64,000 bases of DNA, taken from Synchiropus splendidus (lineage: Eukaryota; Chordata; Actinopteri; Syngnathiformes; Callionymidae). This document shows positions 38,356-49,240 of this stretch, piece by piece. A program made the translations under genes and the position numbers. The notes under the pieces are model-generated. The model made no database searches, was not told the DNA's origin, and saw only the letters and a program-made list of their open reading frames with translations. Location: assembly GCF_027744825.2 (NCBI RefSeq), contig NC_071348.1, positions 19,501,563-19,565,562 on the forward strand, given 5' to 3'. Positions within the stretch are counted from its first letter, which is position 1. Each line of letters opens with the position of its first letter.

Positions 38356-38437
38356 AAAACACTTCAGACAGCTTAGATTTGACGTGCAACTACTAGAAAA
38401 CACTTCAGACAGCTTAGATTTGATGTGCAGGTAGGAG
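38356..38437 (+). repeat. 41-bp partial monomer duplication (second of four)
   Basis: Same breakpoints and same following GCAGGTAGGAGATAGACCC variant as at 15,198. Copies at 38,356-38,396 and 38,397-38,437. Identical breakpoints imply one origin and later copying. Confidence 0.9.
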
Positions 38438-41400
38438 ATAGACCCTTTCTGCTTTAGTGGGAATTGAAAATTTCATGTTCTGAAGCTTTCCTGCAAAGTT
38501 ATGGCACAATGCGTAAAACGCGTTTTCAGTCTGAGATAAGGTTGATTCCGGAACGCCTAACGTAAAAATGTTGATGACTTTGGAAAAACACTTCAGACAG
38601 CTTAGATGTGATGTGCAACTACTAGAAAGACCCTTTCTGCTATAGTGGGAGGTGAACATTTCATGTTCTGAAGCTTCCCTGCAAAGTTATCTCACAATGC
38701 AGAAAACGCGTTTTCAGCCTGAGATAAGGTGGGTTCCGGAACGCCAAACATAAAAATGTTGATAACTTTGGAAAAACACTTCAGACAGCTTAGATTTGAT
38801 GTGCAAATACTAGAAAGACCCTTTCTGCTTTGGTGGGACGTGAAAATTTCATGTTCTGAATCTTCCCTGCAAAGTTATGGGACAATGCAGAAAACGATCT
38901 TTCATCCTGAGATAAGGTCGATTCCGGAACGCCAAACATAAAAATGTTGATAACTTTCGAAAAACACTTCAGACAGCTTAGATTTGATGTGCAACTACTC
39001 GAAAGACCCTTTCTGCTATAGTGGGAGGTGAAAATTTCATGTTCTGAAGCTTCCATGCAAAGTTATGGCACAATGCAGACAACCCGTTTTCAGCCTGAGA
39101 TAAGGTCGATTCTGGAACGCCAAACATAAAAATGTTGTTAACTTTCGAAATACACTTCAGACAGCTTAGATTTGATGTGCAACTACTAGATAGACCCTTT
39201 CTGCTATAGTGGGAGGTGAACATTTCATGTTCTGAAGCTTCCCTGCAAAGTTATGGCACAATGCAGAAAACGCGTTTTCAGCTTGAGATAAGGTCGATTC
39301 CGGAACGCCAAACATAAAAATGTTGATAACTTTCGAAAAACACTTCAGACAGCTTAGATTTGATGTGCAACTACTAGAAAGACCCTTTCTGCTATAGTGG
39401 GACGGGAAAATTTCATGTTCTGAAGCTTCCCTGCAAAGTGATGGCACAATGCAGAAAACGCGTTTTCAGCCTGAGATAAGGTAGATTCCGGAACGCCATA
39501 CATAAAAATGTTTATAACTTTGGAAAAACACATCAGACAGCTTAGATTTGATGTGCAACTACTAGAAAGACCCTTTCTGCTATAGTCGGAGGTTAAAATT
39601 TCATGTTCGGAAGCTTCCAGGCAAAGTTATGGCAAAATGCAGAAAACGCGTTTTTAGCTTGAGATAAGATGGGTTCCGAAACGCCAAACATAAAAATGTT
39701 GATAACTTTCGAAAAACACTTCAGACAGCTTAGATTTGATGTTCAAATACTCGAAAGACCCTTTCTGCTATAGTGGGATGTGAAAATTTCATGTTCAGAA
39801 TCTTCCCTGCAAAGTTATGGGACAATGCAGAAAACGATTTTTCATCCTGAGATAAGGTCGATTCCGGAACGCCAAACATAAAAATGTTGATAACTTTCGA
39901 AAAACACTTCAGACACCTTAGATTTGATATGCAACTACTATAAAGACCCTTTCTGCTATAGTGGGAGGTGAAAATTTCATTTTCAGAAGCTTCCCTGCAA
40001 AGTTATGGCACAATGCGTAAAACGCGTTTTCAGCCTGAGATAAGGTCGATACCGGAACGCCAAACATAAAAATGTTGATAACTTTCGGAAAACACTTCAG
40101 ACACCTTAGATTTGATGTGCAACTACTAGAAAGACCCTTTCTGCTATAGTGGGAGGTTAAAATTTCATGTTCAGAATCTTCCCTGCAAAGTTATGGGACA
40201 ATGTAGAAAACGATTTTTCATCCTGAGATAAGGTGGGTTCCGGAACGCCAAACATAAAAATGTTGATAACTTTGGAAAAACACTTCAGACAGCTTAGATT
40301 TGATGTGCAACTACTAGAAAGACCCTTTCTGCTAAAGTGGGAGGTTAAAATTTCATGTTCGGAAGCTTCCCTGCAAAGTTATCTCACAATGCAGAAAACG
40401 CGTTTTCAGCCTGAGATAAGGTCCATTCTGGAACGCCAAACATAAAAATGTTGCTAACTTTGGAAAAACACTTCAGACAGCTTAGATTTGACGTGCAACT
40501 ACTAGAAAACACTTCAGACAGCTTAGATTTGATGTGCAGGTAGGAGATAGACCCTTTCTGCTTTAGTGGGAATTGAAAATTTCATGTTCTGAAGCTTTCC
40601 TGCAAAGTTATGGCACAATGCGTAAAACGCGTTTTCAGTCTGAGATAAGGTTGATTCCGGAACGCCTAACGTAAAAATGTTGATGACTTTGGAAAAACAC
40701 TTCAGACAGCTTAGATGTGATGTGCAACTACTAGAAAGACCCTTTCTGCTATAGTGGGAGGTGAACATTTCATGTTCTGAAGCTTCCCTGCAAAGTTATC
40801 TCACAATGCAGAAAACGCGTTTTCAGCCTGAGATAAGGTGGGTTCCGGAACGCCAAACATAAAAATGTTGATAACTTTGGAAAAACACTTCAGACAGCTT
40901 AGATTTGATGTGCAAATACTAGAAAGACCCTTTCTGCTTTGGTGGGACGTGAAAATTTCATGTTCTGAATCTTCCCTGCAAAGTTATGGGACAATGCAGA
41001 AAACGATCTTTCATCCTGAGATAAGGTCGATTCCGGAACGCCAAACATAAAAATGTTGATAACTTTCGAAATACACTTCAGACAGCTTAGATTTGATGTG
41101 CAACTACTAGATAGACCCTTTCTGCTATAGTGGGAGGTGAACATTTCATGTTCTGAAGCTTCCCTGCAAAGTTATGGCACAATGCAGAAAACGTGTTTTC
41201 AGCTTGAGATAAGGTCGATTCCGGAACGCCAAACATAAAAATGTTGATAACTTTCGAAAAACACTTCAGACAGCTTAGATTTGATGTGCAACTACTAGAA
41301 AGACCCTTTCTGCTATAGTGGGACGGGAAAATTTCATGTTCTGAAGCTTCCCTGCAAAGTGATGGCACAATGCAGAAAACGCGTTTTCAGCCTGAGATAA

Positions 41401-43950
41401 GGTAGATTCCGGAACGCCATACATAAAAATGTTTATAACTTTGGAAAAACACATCAGACAGCTTAGATTTGATGTGCAACTACTAGAAAGACCCTTTCTG
41501 CTATAGTGGGAGGTTAAAATTTCATGTTCGGAAGCTTCCAGGCAAAGTTATGGCACAATGCAGAAAACGCGTTTTTAGCTTGAGATAAGATGGGTTCCGA
41601 AACGCCAAACATAAAAATGTTGATAACTTTCGAAAAACACTTCAGACAGCTTAGATTTGATGTTCAAATACTCGAAAGACCCTTTCTGCTGTAGTGGGAT
41701 GTGAAAATTTCATGTTCAGAATCTTCCCTGCAAAGTTATGGGACAATGCAGAAAACGATTTTTCATCCTGAGATAAGGTCGATTCCGGAACGCCAAACAT
41801 AAAAATGTTGATAACTTTCGAAAAACACTTCAGACACCTTAGATTTGACATGCAACTACTAGAAAGACCCTTTCTGCTATAGTGGGAGGTGAAAATTTCA
41901 TTTTCAGAAGCTTCCCTGCAAAGTTATGGCACAATGCGTAAAACGCGTTTTCAGCCTGAGATAAGGTCGATACCGGAACGCCAAACATAAAAATGTTGAT
42001 AACTTTCGGAAAACACTTCAGACATCTTAGATTTGATGTGCAACTACTAGAAAGACCCTTTCTGCTAAAGTGGGAGGTTAAAATTTCATATTCAGAATCT
42101 TCCCTGCAAAGTTATGGGACAATGCAGAAAACGATTTTTCATCGTCAGATAAGGTTGATTCCGGAACGCCTAACGTAAAAATGTTGATGACTTTGGAAAA
42201 ACACTTCAGACAGCTTAGATGTGATGTGCAACCACTAGAAAGACCCTTTCTGCTATAGTGGGAGGTGAACATTTCATGTTCTGAAGCTTCCCTGCAAAGT
42301 TATCTCACAATGCAGAAAACGCGTTTTCAGCCTGAGATAAGGTGGGTTCCGGAACGCCAAACATAAAAATGTTGATAACTTTGGAAAAACACTTCAGACA
42401 GCTTAGATTTGATGTCCAAATACTAGAAAGACCCTTTCTGCTTTGGTGGGACGTGAAAATTTCATGTTCTGAATCTTCCCTGCAAAGTTATGGGACAATG
42501 CGGAAAACGATCTTTCATCCTGAGATAAGGTCGATTCCGGAACGCCAAACATAAAAATGTTGATAACTTTCGAAAAACACTTCAGACAGCTTAGATTTGA
42601 TGTGCAACTACTCGAAAGACCCTTTCTGCTATAGTGGGAGCTGAAAATTTCATGTTCTGAAGCTTCCATGCAAAGTTATGGCACAATGCAGACAACCCGT
42701 TTTCAGCCTGAGATAAGGTCGATTCTGGAACGCCAAACATAAAAATGTTGTTAACTTTCGAAATACACTTCAGACAGCTTAGATTTGATGTGCAACTACT
42801 AGATAGACCCTTTCTGCTATAGTGGGAGGTGAACATTTCATGTTCTGAAGCTTCCCTGCAAAGTTATGGCACAATGCAGAAAACGCGTTTTCAGCTTGAG
42901 ATAAGGTCGATTCCGGAACGCCAAACATAAAAATGTTGATAACTTTCGAAAAACACTTCAGACAGCTTAGATTTGATGTGCAACTACTAGAAAGAACCTT
43001 TCTGCTATAGTGGGACGGGAAAATTTCATGTTCTGAAGCTTCCCTGCAAAGTGATGGCACAATGCAGAAAACGCGTTTTCAGCCTGAGATAAGGTAGATT
43101 CCGGAACGCCATACATAAAAATGTTTATAACTTTGGAAAAACACATCAGACAGCTTAGATTTGATGTGCAACTACTAGAAAGACCCTTTCTGCTATAGTG
43201 GGAGGTTAAAATTTCATGTTCGGAAGCTTCCAGGCAAAGTTATGGCACAATGCAGAAAACGCGTTTTTAGCTTGAGATAAGATGGGTTCCGGAACGCCAA
43301 ACATAAAAATGTTGATAACTTTCGAAAAACACTTCAGACAGCTTAGATTTGATGTTCAAATACTCGAAAGACCCTTTCTGCTGTAGTGGGATGTGAAAAT
43401 TTCATGTTCAGAATCTTCCCTGCAAAGTTATGGGACAATGCAGAAAACGATTTTTCATCCTGAGATAAGGTCGATTCCGGAACGCCAAACATAAAAATGT
43501 TGATAACTTTCGAAAAACACTTCAGACACCTTAGATTTGATATGCAACTACTAGAAAGACCCTTTCTGCTATAGTGGGAGGTGAAAATTTCATTTTCAGA
43601 AGCTTCCCTGCAAAGTTATGGCACAATGCGTAAAACGCGTTTTCAGCCTGAGATAAGGTCGATACCGGAACGCCAAACATAAAAATGTTGATAACTTTCG
43701 GAAAACACTTCAGACATCTTAGATTTGATGTGCAACTACTAGAAAGACCCTTTCTGCTAAAGTGGGAGGTGAAAATTTCATTTTCAGAAGCTTCCCTGCA
43801 AAGTTATGGGACAATGCAGAAAACGATTTTTCATCGTCAGATAAGGTCGATTCCGGAACGCCAAACATAAAAATGTTGATAACTTTGGAAAACCACTTCA
43901 GACAGCTTAGATTTGATGTGCAACTACTGGAAAGACCCTTTCTGCTATAG
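38360..43950 (+). repeat. Three-fold repeated block (offsets 2,109 and 1,504 bp)
   Basis: A monomer run starting with TCACAATGCAG, then TTTGGTGGGACG, then CGATCTTTCATCC appears at about 38,690, 40,800 and 42,300. The first offset is 11 x 188 + 41, because this block carries one of the 41-bp partial duplications. The second is 8 x 188. In the middle copy one monomer is missing after the CGATCTTTCATCC unit. Borders are approximate. Confidence 0.75.
40465..40546 (+). repeat. 41-bp partial monomer duplication (third of four)
   Basis: Copies at 40,465-40,505 and 40,506-40,546. It lies 2,109 bp after the second instance, inside the three-fold repeated block. Confidence 0.9.
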
Positions 43951-44414
43951 TGGGCCGTGAAAATTTCATGTTCTGAGGCTTCCCTGCAAAGTTATGGCAC
44001 AATGCCGAAAACGCGTTTTCAGCCTGAGATAAGGTGGGTTCCGGAACGCCAAACATAAAAATGTTGATAACTTTGGAAAAACACTTCAGACGGCTTAGAT
44101 TTGATGTGCAACTACGAGAAAGACCCTTTCTGCAATAGTGGGAGGTGAAAATTTCATTTTCTGAAGCTTCCCTGCAAAATTATGGCACAAAGCGTAAAAC
44201 GCGTTTTCAGCCTGAGATAAGGTCGATACCGGAACGCCAAACATAAAAATGTTGATAACTTTCGGAAAACACTTCAGACATCTTAGATTTGATGTGCTAC
44301 TACTAGAAAGACCCTTTCTGCTATAGTGGGAGATGAACATTTCATGTTCTGAAGCCTCCCTGCAAAGTTATGGCACAATGCAGAAAACGCGTTTTCAGCT
44401 TGAGATAAGGTGGG

Positions 44415-44441
44415 TTCCGGAACGCCAAACATAAAAATGTT
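44415..44441 (+). other. Dyad pair TTCCGGAA and AACAT-AAAA-ATGTT in the monomer
   Basis: In the reference monomer TTCCGGAA (44,415-44,422) is a perfect 8-bp palindrome. AACATAAAAATGTT (44,428-44,441) is a 5-bp stem with a 4-base AAAA spacer. Both recur in most monomers. The first is lost in CTGG and CAGG variants. Confidence 0.85.
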
Positions 44442-44447
44442 GATAAC

Positions 44448-44464
44448 TTTCGAAAAACACTTCA
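44448..44464 (+). promoter_or_regulatory. Partial CENP-B-box-like site
   Basis: The 17 bases TTTCGAAAAACACTTCA match the known core nTTCGnnnnAnnCGGGn at TTCG, the central A and the first C, but not at GGG. Monomers alternate between TTTCGAAAA, which keeps TTCG, and TTTGGAAAA, which destroys it. Function is speculative. Confidence 0.3.
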
Positions 44465-44538
44465 GACAGCTTAGATTTGATGTGCAACTACTAGAAAGAC
44501 CCTTTCTGCTATAGTGGGAGGTGAACATTTCATGTTCT

Positions 44539-44583
44539 GAAGCTTCCCTGCAAAGTTATGGCACAATGCAGAAAACGCGTTTT
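44539..44583 (+). other. Dyad pair GAAGCTTC and AAAACGCGTTTT in the monomer
   Basis: GAAGCTTC (44,539-44,546) and AAAACGCGTTTT (44,572-44,583) are perfect palindromes whose centres lie 35 bp apart. They are conserved in the majority of monomers on both sides of the transposon. Confidence 0.88.
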
Positions 44584-47500
44584 CAGCTTGAGATAAGGTC
44601 GATTCCGGTACGCGAAACATAAAAATGTTGATAACTTTCGAAAAACACTTCAGACAGCTTAGATTTGATGTGCAACTACTAGGAAGACCCTTTCTGCTAT
44701 AGTGGGACGGGAAAATTTCATGTTCTGAAGCTTCCCTGCAAAGTTATGGCACAATGCAAAAAACGCGTTTTCAGCTTGAGATAAGATGGGTTCCGGAACG
44801 CCAAACATAAAAATGTTGATAACTTTCGAAAAACACTTCAGACAGCGCAGATTTGATGTTCAAATACTAGAAAGACCCTTTCTGCTATAGTGGGACGTGA
44901 AAATTTCATGTTCAGAATCTTCCCTGCAAAGTTATGGCACAATGCAGAAAACGATTTTTCATCCTGAGATAAGGTCGATTCCGGAACGCCAAACATAAAA
45001 ATGTTGATAACTTTCGGAAAACACTTCAGACATCTTAGATTTGATGTGCAACTACTAGAAAGACCCTTTCTGCTATAGTGGGAGGTGAACATTTTATGTT
45101 CTGAAGCCTCCCTGCAAAGTCATGGCACAATGCAGAAAACGCGTTTTCAGCTTGAGATAAGGTGGGTTCCGCAACGCCAAAGATAAAAATGTTGATAACT
45201 TTCGAAAAACACTTCAGACAGCTTAGATTTGATGTGCAACTACTAGAAAGACCCTTTCTGCTATAGTGGGACGTGAAAATTTCATGTTCTGAAGCTTCCC
45301 TGCGAAGTTATGGCACAATGCAGAAAACGATTTTTCATCCTGAGATAAGGTCGATTCCGGAACGCCAAACATAAAAATGTTGATAACTTTTGAAAAACAC
45401 TTCAGACAGCTTAGATTTGATGTGCAACTACTAGAAAGACCCTTTCTGCTATAGTGGGAGGTTAAAATTTCATGTTCGGAAGCTTCCAGGCAAAGTTATG
45501 GCACAATGCAGAAAACGCGTTTTTAGCTTGAGATAAGATGGGTTCCGGAACGCCAAACATAAAAATGTTGATAACTTTCGAAAAACACTTCAGACAGCTT
45601 AGATTTGATGTTCAAATACTCGAAAGACCCTTTCTGCTGTAGTGGGATGTGAAAATTTCATGTTCAGAATCTTCCCTGCAAAGTTATGGGACAATGCAGA
45701 AAACGATTTTTCATCCTGAGATAAGGTCGATTCCGGAACGCCAAACATAAAAATGTTGATAACTTTCGAAAAACACTTCAGAGAGCTTAGATTTGATGTG
45801 CACCTACGAGAAAGACCCTTTCTGCTATAGTGGGAGGTGAAAATTTCATGTTCTGAATCTTCCTTGCAAACTTATGGCACAATGCAGAAAACACGTTTTC
45901 AGCCTGAGATAAGGTGGGTTCCGGAACGTCAAACGTAAAAATGTTGATAATTTTGGACCAACACTTCAGACAGCTTTGATTTGATGTGCAACTACTACAA
46001 AGACCGTTTCTGCTTTAGAGGGAGGTGAAAATTTCATGTTCTGAAGCTTCCCTGCAAAGTTATGGGACAATGCAGAAAACGATTTTTCATCCTGAGGTAA
46101 GGTCGATTCCGGAACGCCAAACATAAAAATGTTGATAACTTTCGAAAAACACTTCGGACAGCTTAGATCTGATGTGCAACTACTAGAAAGACCCTTTCTG
46201 CTATAGTGGGAGGTGAACATTTCATGTTCTGAAGCTTCCCTGAGAAGTTATGGCACAATGCGTAAAACGCGTTTTCAGCCTGAGATAAGGTGGGTTCCGG
46301 AACGCCAAGCGTAAAAATGTTGATAACTTTGGAACAACACTTCAGACAGCTTCGATTTCATGTGCAACTACTAGAAAGACCCTTTCTGCTATCGTGGGAG
46401 GTGAAAATTTCATTTTCTGAAGCTTCCCTGAAAAGTTATGGCACAATGCGTAAAACGCGTTTTCAGCCTGTGATAAGGTCGATTCTGGAACGCCAAACAT
46501 AAAAATGTTGATAACTTTCGAAAAACACTTCAGACAGCTTAGATTTGATGTGCAACTAGTAGAAATACCCTTTCTGCTATAGTGGGAGGTCAAAATTTCA
46601 TGTTCTGAAGCTTCCCTGAGAAGTTATGGCACAATGCAGAAAACGCGTTTTCAGCATGAGATAAGGTCGATTCCGGAACGCCAAACATAAAAATGTTGAT
46701 AACTTTGGAAAAACACTTCAGACAGCTTAGATTTGATGCGCAACTACTAGAAATACCCTTTCTGCTATAGTGGGAGGTGAACATTTCATGTTCTGAAGCT
46801 TCCCTGAGAAGTTATGGCACAATGCAGAAAACGCGTTTTCAGCCTGAGATAAGGTTGATTCCGGAACGCCAAACATAAAAATGTTGATAACTTTGGAAAA
46901 ACACTTCAGACAGCTTAGATTTGATGTGCAAATACTAGAAAGACCCTTTTCTGCTATAGTGGGACGTGAAAATTTCATGTTCAGAATCTTCCCTGCAAAG
47001 TTATGGGACAATGCAGAAAACGATTTTTCATCCTGAGATAAGGTCGATTCCGGAACGCCAAACATAAAAATGTTGATAACTTTCGAAAAACACTTCAGAC
47101 AACTTAGATTTGATGTGCAACTACTAGAAAGACCCTTTCTGCTATAGTGGGACGTGAAAATTTCATGTTCTGAAGCTTCCCTGCGAAGTTATGGCACAAT
47201 GCAGAAAACGCGTTTTCTGCTTGAGATAAGGTGGGTTCCGGAACGCAAAACATAAAAATGTTGATAACTTTCGAAAAACACTTAAGACAGCTTAGATTTG
47301 ATGTGCAAATACTAGAAAGACCCTTTCTGATATAGTGGGACGTGAAAATTTCATGTTCTGAATCTTCCCTGCAAAGTTATGGGACAATGCAGAAAACGAT
47401 TTTTCATCCTGAGATAAGGTCGATTCCGGAACTCCAAACATAAAAATGTTGATAACTTTCGAAAAACACTTCAGACAGCTTAGATTTGATGTGCAACTAC

Positions 47501-49240
47501 TAGAAAGACCCTTTCTGCTATAGTGGGAGGTGAACATTTCATGTTCTGAAGCTTCCCTGCAAAGTTATGGCACATTGCAGAAAACGCGTTTTCAGCTTCA
47601 GATAAGGTGGATTCCGGAACGCCAAACATAAAAATGTTGATAACTTTCGAAAAACACTTCAGACAGCTTAGATTTGATGTGCACCTACTAGAAAGACCCG
47701 TTCTGCTATAGTGGGAGGTGAACATTTCATGTTTTGAAGCTTCCCTGCAAAGTTATGGCACATTGCAGAAAACGTGTTTTCAGCTTCAGATAAGGTGGAT
47801 TCTGGAACGCCAAACTTAAAAATGTTGATAACTTTCGAAAAACACTTCAGACAGCTTAGATTAGATGTGCAACTACGAGAAAGACCCTTTCTGCTATAGT
47901 GGGAGGTGAAAATTTCATGTTCTGAATCTTCCTTGCAAAGTTAATGCACAATGCAGAAAATGCGTTTTCAGCCTGAGATAAGGTTGATTCCGGAACGCCA
48001 AACATAAAAATGTTGATAACTTTGGAAAAACACTTCAGACAGCTTAGATTTGACGTGCAACTACTAGAAAAACCCTTTCTGCTATAGTGGGAGGTGAAAA
48101 TTTCATTTTCTGAAGCTTCCCTGCAAAGTTATGGCACAAAGCGTAAAAAGCGTTTTCTGCCTGAGATAAGGTCGATTCCGGAACGCCAAACATAAAAATG
48201 TCGATAACTTTGTGAAAACACTTCAGACATCTTACATTTGATGTGCAACTACTAGAAGGACCCTTTCTGCTATTGTGGGAGGTTAAAATTTCATGTTCTG
48301 AAACCTCCCTGCAAAGTTATGGCACAATGCAGAAAACGCGTTTTCAGCTTGAGATAAGGTGCGTTCCGGAACGCCAAACATAAAAATGTTGATAACTTTC
48401 GAAAAACACATCAGACAGCTTAGATTTGATATGCAACTACTAGAAAGACCTTTTCTACTATAGTGAGACGTGAAAATTTCATGTTCTGAAGCTTCCCTGC
48501 AAAGTTTTGGCACAATGCAGAAAACGCGTTTTCAGCTTGAGATAAGGTGGGTTCCGGAACGCCAAACATAAAAATGTTGATAACTTTCGAAAAACACTTC
48601 AGACAGCTTAGATTTGATATGCAACTACTAGAAAGACCCTTTCTGCTATAGTGGGAGCTGAACATTTCATGATCTGAAGCATCCCTGCAAAGTTATGGCA
48701 CAATGCAGAAAACGCGTTTTCAGCAAGAGACAAGGTCAATTCCCGAACGCCAAACATAAAAATATGATAACTTTGGAAAAACATTTCATACACCTTAGAT
48801 TTGATGTGCAACTACTAGAAAGACCCTTTCTGCTATCGTGGGAGGTGCAAATTTCATGTTCTGAAGCTTCCCTGCAACGTTATGGCACAATGCAGAAAAC
48901 GCGTTTTCTGCCTGACATAAATCGGGTTCCAGAACGCCAAACGTAAAAATGTTGATGACTTTGGAGAAACACTTGAGACAGCTTAGATTTGATGTGCAAC
49001 TACTCGAAAGACCCTTTCTGCTATAGTGGGGGGTGAAAATTTCATGTTCTGAAGCTTCCCTGCAAAGTTGTGGGACAATGCAGAAAACGCGTTTTCAGCC
49101 TGAGATAAGGTGGGTTCCGGAACGCCAAACATAAAAATGTTGATATCTTTCGAAAAACACTACAGACAGCTTAGATTTGATGTGCAACTACTAGAATGAC
49201 CCTTTCTGCTACAGTGGGAGGTTAAAATTTCAAGTTCTGA

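Larger units (their letters stand above)
44401..44588 (+). repeat. Representative satellite monomer (188 bp)
   Basis: This monomer is close to the majority sequence and serves as a coordinate reference, starting at TGAGATAAGG. Landmarks by monomer position are: TTCCGGAA 15-22; AACAT-AAAA-ATGTT 28-41; TTTCGAAA 48-55; TAGATTTGATGTGCAACTAC 72-91; GACCCTTTCTGC 98-109; GAAGCTTC 139-146; TGGCACAATGCA 159-170; AAAACGCGTTTT 172-183. The main variable sites are positions 11-15 (TCGAT, TGGGT or TTGAT before TCC), position 51 (C or G), position 124 onwards (GAAAATTT or GAACATTT) and 177-188 (CGTTTTCAGCC or CGATTTTTCATCC). Confidence 0.95.

Noticed and set aside
44454..44586. Possible ancient half-monomer duplication, because AAAACACTTCAG (positions 54-65) resembles AAAACGCGTTTTCAG (172-186).
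   Set aside because: The similarity is limited to about 12 bases with an internal gap, and the flanks do not align.
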